From: Luminiphilus syltensis NOR5-1B | GTDB taxonomy: Bacteria > Pseudomonadota > Gammaproteobacteria > Pseudomonadales > Halieaceae | Length of the DNA stretch: 64,000 nucleotides | Direction: 5' to 3' | Assembly (NCBI RefSeq): GCF_000158175.1 | Contig: NZ_DS999411.1 | Coordinates: 125,616 to 189,615, forward strand | Shown: in pieces, positions 57,372 through 64,000 of the stretch | How positions within the stretch are numbered: position 1 is the stretch's first letter | How the letters are laid out: each line of letters opens with the position of its first letter | Translations under genes and position numbers: made by a program | The notes under the pieces: model-generated | Databases searched by the model: none | What the model was told of the DNA's origin: nothing | What the model saw: the letters and a program-made list of their open reading frames with translations, nothing else

Positions 57372-58240
57372 GCGTTAAGTTTCTCCAGCGCGTCTCTGAC
57401 GGCGTCATGGTATTCCTCGGACAATGGCACCAACGGTAGGCGAATGCCACTGCTGATCAGCCCCTGTTCCAGCAGCGCCCACTTCACCGGGATAGGGTTT
57501 GCTTCCACAAACAAAGCCTGATGCAAGGCCCTCATCCGCTCATCCAGCGCTGTAGCGGCGTCAAAATCGCCAGCCAGAGCAAGATCGCACATTTTTGCCA
57601 TCACCTCAGCCGCCACATTGGCGGTTACCGACACATTGCCTTTACCTCCGCGCTTCATCAGCTCAAGCGCGGTCGGGTCATCGCCGGAATAGACAGCGAA
57701 ACTGTCCGGGGCACGAGCGATCAGGTCAGCGCCACGCTCCACATTGCCTGTGGCATCTTTCAGGCCAACAATATTGTCGACGTCGGTGAGACGAAGCACA
57801 GTGTCGTTGGATAAATCCACCGCGGTCCGACCGGGTACGTTGTAAAGGATAATGGGCAGGTTGACGGCCGCAGCAACCGTGACGAAGTGCTGGTAGAGCC
57901 CTTCCTGCGTTGGTCGATTGTAGTAAGGGGTGACCAGCAGCGAGGCATCGGCCCCCGCCTCAGCAGCAGCAACGGTGAGCTCGATGGCCTCGTGGGTCGA
58001 ATTCGAACCGGTTCCCGCGATTACCGGTATGCGACCGGCCGCCTGCGCGACAGAAAAGCGAATAACATCGCAATGTTCGGGCACCGTAAGCGTGGCGCTC
58101 TCACCGGTGGTCCCGGTGACGCCCAGCGCTTTGGTCCCCGCGGCAACATGGTGCTCGAGCAGTCGCTCGAGAGCCGTCCAATCGATGCTACCGTCGGGCT
58201 GCATAGGCGTCACCAGTGCGACAATGCTTCCGGTTATCAT
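57368..58240 (-). CDS. dapA: 4-hydroxy-tetrahydrodipicolinate synthase
   Basis: A 290-residue TIM-barrel aldolase condensing pyruvate with aspartate semialdehyde, the branch point to DAP and lysine. Motifs: GTTGESATLTVPEH, VIAGTGSNSTHEAIEL, PYYNRPTQEGLYQHF (catalytic Tyr), ILYNVPGRTAVDLS (Arg region), and the Schiff-base Lys in NIVGLKDATGN. It is upstream of bamC. It uses the product of the lysC pathway. Confidence 0.97.
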   Translation of the reverse strand: MITGSIVALVTPMQPDGSIDWTALERLLEHHVAAGTKALGVTGTTGESATLTVPEHCDVIRFSVAQAAGRIPVIAGTGSNSTHEAIELTVAAAEAGADASLLVTPYYNRPTQEGLYQHFVTVAAAVNLPIILYNVPGRTAVDLSNDTVLRLTDVDNIVGLKDATGNVERGADLIARAPDSFAVYSGDDPTALELMKRGGKGNVSVTANVAAEVMAKMCDLALAGDFDAATALDERMRALHQALFVEANPIPVKWALLEQGLISSGIRLPLVPLSEEYHDAVRDALEKLNA

Positions 58241-58285
58241 CAGTGCTCTCCGAGAGGGTAAACAGGTTTAGGGAGGTAGGTCGTC

Positions 58286-58843
58286 ATGATCGCGCAATTA
58301 TCCACTTCGCGCCCGCAGAAACAACCGCTAGTTCCATTATGGTCGAAAGTTTCACTGCCGTTGATGTGTGTGCTGATGATGGTTTCTATGCCAACAGCGG
58401 CTCAGGGTTCCAAGATAGAGCGGCGAATCGACCCCCTTTCGGCGATTGATCGACAGTTCATGGCAGGGCAGCGCCAGACTATAGAAGCATTGGCGAACCA
58501 ACAGGGTCGTCAACTTACCGGCGATCCTGACCGGGATATCGATACCCTGCAAGCCATCCTGGACCGTGGCCTCGTCGCCAGGGACGATACCCTGACGCTG
58601 CAAGCGATGGGTATTGTGCTGGGCGACCTGCTCGGGTCAACCCTGGACATGGACTGGGTGGTTTACCGGGACCGTGCGGGCCGGTCGAGAGCCCTGCGCT
58701 ATCGTGACCGGGAGATTTTTCTCTACCCTGTCACCATGATCTCGAAACGCTGGGAGGCAGGAAGCCAGCGCCCCATTGCGTCGATTTATGCCGAGGCGGT
58801 ATCAAAAACCAAGCCGTTATTACCCGGAGCGCGCTGGCGCTAG
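58286..58843 (+). CDS. DUF3806-type exported protein
   Basis: A 185-residue protein with a hydrophobic export segment (VSLPLMCVLMMVSMPTAAQG) near residues 23-42. The second half is close to DUF3806: GIVLGDLLGSTLDMDWVVYR, DRAGRSRALRYRDREIFLYP, VTMISKRWE. It is probably periplasmic. I know no established function. The N-terminus before the signal is longer than usual, and ATG 58361 inside the hydrophobic segment is an alternative but less likely start. Divergent from dapA. Confidence 0.78.
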   Translation: MIAQLSTSRPQKQPLVPLWSKVSLPLMCVLMMVSMPTAAQGSKIERRIDPLSAIDRQFMAGQRQTIEALANQQGRQLTGDPDRDIDTLQAILDRGLVARDDTLTLQAMGIVLGDLLGSTLDMDWVVYRDRAGRSRALRYRDREIFLYPVTMISKRWEAGSQRPIASIYAEAVSKTKPLLPGARWR

Positions 58844-58851
58844 GGCCCCAT

Positions 58852-59538
58852 TTACTGGCCGCGGGTGTCCACGTAGTAAAAACGGTTATTCCGATTGTAG
58901 GTTCGATGCATGGGTCCCGGGCGGTCCGGGTCGGCCGTGTCGTAGCCCACATCATCGGGGTATAACATCACCATTTCATCGGTGCGCCGGACGATGCGGG
59001 GGAAAAATCGGGGCGGTGTACGCCGGGAGATAGTTTCCCGCAGACTGCCCCCCCCGGAGAAGCGATTCAAATCGTGCAGGCTGACCAGTGTCGGTGGCGG
59101 CAGCTTGAGCCTCCCTGCCTCCTGTTCCGCAAGCGCCTTGTGGGGGCGCACCCAACGATGATCCACAATCTCACTACCATCCACCCGCACCGGCTCATCA
59201 ACAGGGTCGGTCACCAGAAAAAACCAGGTGCTGAAACGACGCTTGATGACCTCGGGTGTCAGCCAGTGGGAGAATTCCTGCAAAGCCTCGGGCGTCAGGG
59301 AAAGTCCCGTCTCTTCCTCGGTTTCGCGCACAGCCGCTAATCGGGCACGGGCGACCTCTGTTTCACCCGGGTCACTCGCCTCGACCTTTCCGCCGGGAAA
59401 AACCCAGGTACCACCCATATTTTTGATCTCGGGGTTACGCTGCAGGAGCAGGGTTTCAAGGCCAGCACTGGTGTCGCGACACAAAATCACCGTTGCAGCG
59501 GGGAGCGGCGTCGCTACCTTATCCTGAAACTCGAGCAT
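58852..59538 (-). CDS. NUDIX hydrolase
   Basis: A 228-residue cytoplasmic NUDIX protein. The box spans GGKVEASDPGETEVARARLAAVRETEEETGL, with an insertion between the first Gly and the REtxEE part typical of the NUDT7/8/19-like group (CoA or acyl-CoA diphosphatases) rather than MutT. It also has VILCRDTSAGLETLLLQR and FSTWFFLV. Substrate not determined. It lies 9 bases downstream of sppA on the same strand. Confidence 0.87.
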   Translation of the reverse strand: MLEFQDKVATPLPAATVILCRDTSAGLETLLLQRNPEIKNMGGTWVFPGGKVEASDPGETEVARARLAAVRETEEETGLSLTPEALQEFSHWLTPEVIKRRFSTWFFLVTDPVDEPVRVDGSEIVDHRWVRPHKALAEQEAGRLKLPPPTLVSLHDLNRFSGGGSLRETISRRTPPRFFPRIVRRTDEMVMLYPDDVGYDTADPDRPGPMHRTYNRNNRFYYVDTRGQ

Positions 59539-59547
59539 TGCTTGTCC

Positions 59548-61401
59548 TTACAGTACATTGGCACAGGAGATACAGCGCATATACACCCCCTGAGGATCCT
59601 TGAAACTTTCCACCAGGCGCAACGGTGGTCGCAGAGCATCAACCATATCGGCAATCGGGCCCGCGCTAAATACCCCTGCCATACCAATGCTTCGACCAAT
59701 ATGCTGCAACAGACGCTGCTCTGGCGACATTGCAGTACCCATGCGCTGCACCTCCCAGCGATCAAGACCAGCCAAACCGGCAGCAATGTTAATCGCCTCT
59801 TCGAGGCCGCCCATGGAGTCGACCAGACCGATCTCCAGCGCATCGCTTCCGGTCCACACTATGCCCTCGGCGATCGGTGCTACCTGCTCAACGTTCATGC
59901 CACGGCCCTCGGCGACGATATGCAGAAAATCCACGTAGGTGCCCGCTATCACCTGCCGGATCACCGAAGCGCTTCCCTCACTGAGGGGCCGATCAGCGCG
60001 AAATGCATCGGCCATGGCCGTGGTACCGACACCGTCGACAGAGACACCCGCGTAATCGAACAGCCGCTCAAACGTAGGGAACGCGGCAAATACACCGATA
60101 CTGCCGGTCAGTGTTGTCGGCTGCGCCACAATATGGTCTGTTTCGGCTGCAATATAGTAGCCTCCCGAGGTCGCCAAGGCCGCCATCGATACCACCACGG
60201 TCAGTCCCTGTGCTCTCAATTCCTGAACGCCTTCCCGAATGACATCGGCCGCAAAAACGCTGCCACCGGGTGTATTAATTCTCAGCACTACCGCTTCGAG
60301 CCCGGGCAGCTCTGCCGTGCGCCGCAAGCGCTCGAGTACGGTCTCACTACCCGCAAAACCGTCAATACTTTCGCCCGGCACCAGCTCACCCTCAATAGGG
60401 ACCACCGCGACAAGGGCTGGCTGATCCGCACCAGCCACGGGTAGCTTACCCATCGCCTCCACGGCCAGCGTATTGAGGTAATCGTCATAAAATACGCCCG
60501 CGACCTCATCGCGTCCCGCACCCGCCACCTCGGCTATCCGCGCCTCCATCGCCGCATCATTGGCGAGACCATCGATGAGACCGAGGGCCAATGACATCTG
60601 GGCAACATCGCCCCCGTACTGCCCGAGTAGCGCCGGAAAGTCAGCAATCATACGATCGATCGATCCGGACGGCAGTCCCCGGCCTCGTTCGATCACCGCC
60701 GTATAATCCTGCCAGAGACTGCCCAGCCACCGGGCCACTACGCGGCGTTCCGTCGACGACATGTCGTCGCGTAAAAAAGGCTCTACCGCCGACTTATTGT
60801 CGCCGGCACGAAACACATGCACGGTGAGTTTGATCTTGTCGAGCAATCGGACCAGGTAGTAGTTGTAGGCACCAAAACCCGTGAGGGACAAGGAACCCTT
60901 GGGGTGCAGCAGGACTTCGTCTGCCTGAGAGGCTACGAGGTAATGGCCCTGGGTGTAAAAATCACCGACGGCGATCACGGGCTTACCCCGGGCCTTGAAG
61001 CGATCAATCGCAGTGATCAGGTCCAGGGTCTGGCTGAGTCCCGGGCCAACGGTATCGGCGAGGTCTATCACCATTGCGCTGATTCTCGGATCCTCGCTCG
61101 CCGCATCAATGGCGTCCACGAGGTCGGACAACAACACCTCGGAGGCGACATCCTGCTGAAGCAGGGCCTGTAAGGGCTCGAGCGGATCCAGATCCTCCAC
61201 CACAACACCCACCGGTTGCAGCAAAAGCACACTGTTGTCCTCAATCGGCATCGGCCTGGCCTGGTCGAAGACAATACTGAGCATATAAATGAGCGCGCCC
61301 AGCGTAACCAGCGGCACCATGACGGCGATAAAGCGGCTAAACCCTGAAATGAGGCGCCAGAGCCAACCGAATCCCCTACCGATGCTACGAAATAGTCCCA
61401 T
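59548..61401 (-). CDS. sppA: Signal peptide peptidase SppA, long form
   Basis: A 617-residue 67K-type SppA of the inner membrane facing the periplasm, degrading cleaved signal peptides. One N-terminal helix (RFIAVMVPLVTLGALIYM) is followed by two ClpP-like domains. The Lys of the dyad is in VHVFRAGDNKSAVEPF and the Ser in SMAALATSGGYYIAAE. INTPGGSVFAADVIREG and TGSIGVFAAFPTF are also conserved. The C-terminus ends MRCISCANVL, with a Cys pair. It is flanked by the DUF2069 and NUDIX genes on the same strand. Confidence 0.95.
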   Translation of the reverse strand: MGLFRSIGRGFGWLWRLISGFSRFIAVMVPLVTLGALIYMLSIVFDQARPMPIEDNSVLLLQPVGVVVEDLDPLEPLQALLQQDVASEVLLSDLVDAIDAASEDPRISAMVIDLADTVGPGLSQTLDLITAIDRFKARGKPVIAVGDFYTQGHYLVASQADEVLLHPKGSLSLTGFGAYNYYLVRLLDKIKLTVHVFRAGDNKSAVEPFLRDDMSSTERRVVARWLGSLWQDYTAVIERGRGLPSGSIDRMIADFPALLGQYGGDVAQMSLALGLIDGLANDAAMEARIAEVAGAGRDEVAGVFYDDYLNTLAVEAMGKLPVAGADQPALVAVVPIEGELVPGESIDGFAGSETVLERLRRTAELPGLEAVVLRINTPGGSVFAADVIREGVQELRAQGLTVVVSMAALATSGGYYIAAETDHIVAQPTTLTGSIGVFAAFPTFERLFDYAGVSVDGVGTTAMADAFRADRPLSEGSASVIRQVIAGTYVDFLHIVAEGRGMNVEQVAPIAEGIVWTGSDALEIGLVDSMGGLEEAINIAAGLAGLDRWEVQRMGTAMSPEQRLLQHIGRSIGMAGVFSAGPIADMVDALRPPLRLVESFKDPQGVYMRCISCANVL

Positions 61402-62386
<985 letters not shown>

Positions 62387-62487
62387 TTAAACGGCTCTCA
62401 TCAGATAAAGTCCGGGATGTGATTGGCGCTCTTGTGCACTAAACTCGGGAAGACAACCCCCGGTTGCCCCACAGCAAAGGCCAACGG

Positions 62488-63723
62488 ATGACACAATTCA
62501 ACCTGATGATACAGAAAGCGCAGCGAGGCGCGCAGTATCTGGCGGCAAGATATCGCGACGATCGCTGTTCAGAGATTGCCGCCGCGCTGGTTTACATGAG
62601 CTTGTTCGCGCTGGTGCCGCTGTTGACGGTGCTTTTTTCAGTCGCCTCCGCCATTCCGACCTTCAGCGGTGCGGAAAACCAGATACAGGATTTTCTGGTC
62701 GAAAAACTGGTGCCCGAAAGTTCTACCGAAGTCGCCGATTATCTCACCGATTTTTCCAGCCAGGCGAAGAACCTGACAGGCGTCGGCATTGGCATACTGT
62801 TCGTCACTGCCGTACTGATGCTGCGTAACATCGAGCGCGCGCTGAATAATATCTGGCGCAACAGCGAAAACCGCGGCGCCATTTCGAGCTTTCTGCTCTA
62901 CTGGGCCGTGCTGAGTATGGCCCCGGTAATGATGGGGCTCGTATTCGGTGTCCATGCGTTCCTGTTCGCCGCCGCCAAGTCCCTCGCCGATTTCGATGTG
63001 CTCGGTGTTTCACGACTGCTGTTGCCACTGGTACCGTTTTCGCTCAGCACCCTTGGGCTCAGTTTGCTTTATCTTGCCGTGCCCAATTCACAGGTTCCTT
63101 TTAAACACGCCCTCGTGGGAGGGGTATTCGCCGCCGGCGCGTTTTCCGTGGCCCGCGTGTTGTTCACGACGGTCATGGCCAACTCGAGCTACACGCTGGT
63201 CTACGGTGCCTTTGCCGCCGTTCCGCTTTTCCTGCTTTGGCTTTATGTCACCTGGAATATTGTGCTCATGGGGGGAATCGTCGTGCACAGCCTGTCCGCC
63301 TACCAAAGCGAAGAACAGGCGGGACGACCTTTATTGCTCAAGTCCCTGGATGTGCTGTTTTTACTCTGGCGCGCCCAGCGAAGGGGGCAGGCCATGAGCG
63401 AACTCCAGTTGATGCGAAATCGGGATGTGGTTGTGGGTGGCCTTGACAGTGAAAGTTGGCGCACCATCCGGGACCGACTGATGACTCGCAAGCTTATCAC
63501 CCAAAACAGTCGGGGACGGTATTTGCTGGCGCGGGATCTTCATGAAGTTCCCCTGTTTCGACTCAAGGAAATGATCGATACCGAGTTGGACCTGGTGGCC
63601 GCGGAAAACAGTCCTGTCGCGCCCTGGCAGGAGCGTGCCTATGATTTGCTTCGGGAGCAGCGAAACGACCAGCAGGAAACGCTTAACATCAGCCTGCATG
63701 ATTTGTTTTCAATCAAATCGTGA
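62488..63723 (+). CDS. YihY/BrkB (UPF0761) family membrane protein
   Basis: A 411-residue inner-membrane protein. The first ~270 residues carry six hydrophobic helices with family landmarks RCSEIAAALVYMSLFALVPL, NIERALNNIWRNSENRG, YLAVPNSQVPFKHALVGG and LLWLYVTWNIVLMGG. The C-terminal ~140 residues form a soluble winged-helix-like region (SWRTIRDRLMTRKLITQNSR). Once called ribonuclease BN by mistake; function unknown. ATG 62488 has AAAGG upstream; the longer frame starts at TTG 62464. Confidence 0.9.
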   Translation: MTQFNLMIQKAQRGAQYLAARYRDDRCSEIAAALVYMSLFALVPLLTVLFSVASAIPTFSGAENQIQDFLVEKLVPESSTEVADYLTDFSSQAKNLTGVGIGILFVTAVLMLRNIERALNNIWRNSENRGAISSFLLYWAVLSMAPVMMGLVFGVHAFLFAAAKSLADFDVLGVSRLLLPLVPFSLSTLGLSLLYLAVPNSQVPFKHALVGGVFAAGAFSVARVLFTTVMANSSYTLVYGAFAAVPLFLLWLYVTWNIVLMGGIVVHSLSAYQSEEQAGRPLLLKSLDVLFLLWRAQRRGQAMSELQLMRNRDVVVGGLDSESWRTIRDRLMTRKLITQNSRGRYLLARDLHEVPLFRLKEMIDTELDLVAAENSPVAPWQERAYDLLREQRNDQQETLNISLHDLFSIKS

Positions 63724-64000
63724 CCGGGAGCTTCCAAGCCCGCCGCTCCCACCACAGATGGGCAGTACTGACAGCGGTGCTCACGGTTTTCATGGGGTGC
63801 GGTGCTGATGTCTCCCCGATCCCCAACCCGGGAGAATGGCGTCTGGTCAACTACTGGGCGATCTGGTGCACTCCCTGTCGGGAGGAAATACCCGAGTTAA
63901 ATCTACTCGATACCCTCCCGGGGGTGTCAGTATTCGCCGTTAACTTCGATGGCGTCACCGGCGCCGCCCTGGCAGAACAGCGTGAACAACTCGCGATCGG
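63720..64000 (+). CDS. TlpA/ResA-like thioredoxin lipoprotein (3' end outside window)
   Basis: The frame starts at GTG 63720, overlapping the preceding stop as GTGA, and runs off the window edge, giving 93 residues. It has a basic N-terminus, a hydrophobic segment ending in lipobox VFMGC (Cys27) and then the thioredoxin core WRLVNYWAIWCTPCREEIPE with active-site C50-x2-C53. Such proteins reduce disulfides in the periplasm, for example in cytochrome c maturation. The pseudomonad order wrbA-YihY-thioredoxin supports the call. Confidence 0.85.
   Translation, partial: MTGSFQARRSHHRWAVLTAVLTVFMGCGADVSPIPNPGEWRLVNYWAIWCTPCREEIPELNLLDTLPGVSVFAVNFDGVTGAALAEQREQLAI

Overview
The window reads as chromosome of a free-living gammaproteobacterium. 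Gene orders match those I know from Pseudomonas and its relatives: alaS-(phosphatase)-lysC-csrA-tRNA-Ser; rpsB-tsf-pyrH-frr-uppS-cdsA-dxr-rseP-bamA-skp-lpxD-fabZ-lpxA-lpxB-rnhB-dnaE; map-glnD-dapC-dapD-dapE; dapA-bamC; wrbA-DUF2069-sppA. Fairly high GC, CaiB/hydantoinase-type catabolic genes and a FecA-like receptor would suit a marine member of the Cellvibrionales/Halieaceae. That placement is an inference from gene content, not from a marker-gene comparison.

Layout. 1-3120 is the least stable stretch: the 3' end of a BCCT transporter gene, a decayed IS3-type OrfA, an acyl-CoA ligase, a decayed IS3-type OrfB on the opposite strand, an imperfect copy of the tRNA-Ser 3' end, a strong terminator, and tRNA-Ser(GCU). 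3175-9831 (minus) holds csrA, lysC, an alkaline phosphatase lipoprotein, alaS, a HIT protein and a Trm112-like protein. 9865-16620 holds an M23 peptidase, greB, a TonB-dependent receptor with a Fur-box-like site, and a stand-alone gcvP. 16957-24492 is an accessory catabolic block: CaiB-type CoA-transferase, hydantoinase/oxoprolinase B and A subunits, HMG-CoA-lyase-like enzyme, VOC protein and an isochorismatase-fold amidohydrolase.

24539-43502 is one long minus-strand run. It starts at an rpsB promoter with a hairpin leader. It proceeds through translation factors, isoprenoid and phospholipid synthesis, outer-membrane assembly and lipid A synthesis to dnaE, and ends with a lipoprotein-type NUDIX protein and a DUF1244 protein. 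43753-51622 (plus) holds map, glnD (broken by three small frameshifts), dapC, nth, a Spx/ArsC-like protein, dapD and dapE, covering nitrogen sensing and lysine/peptidoglycan precursor synthesis.

51597-64000 is mixed: a degenerate SDR, rsmJ, a divergent class III nucleotide-cyclase-like protein facing a leucine-rich-repeat lipoprotein, an LpxL-like acyltransferase, an MBL-fold hydrolase, bamC-dapA, a DUF3806 protein, a NUDIX hydrolase, sppA, DUF2069, wrbA, a YihY/BrkB membrane protein and the start of a TlpA-like thioredoxin lipoprotein cut by the window edge.

Most of the window is conserved housekeeping. The parts most likely to hold something undescribed are the CaiB/Hyu/HMGL/VOC/amidohydrolase block, the cyclase-like protein with its LRR lipoprotein neighbour, and the lipoprotein NUDIX gene. 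No CRISPR array, prophage, defence island or intact insertion sequence was seen.
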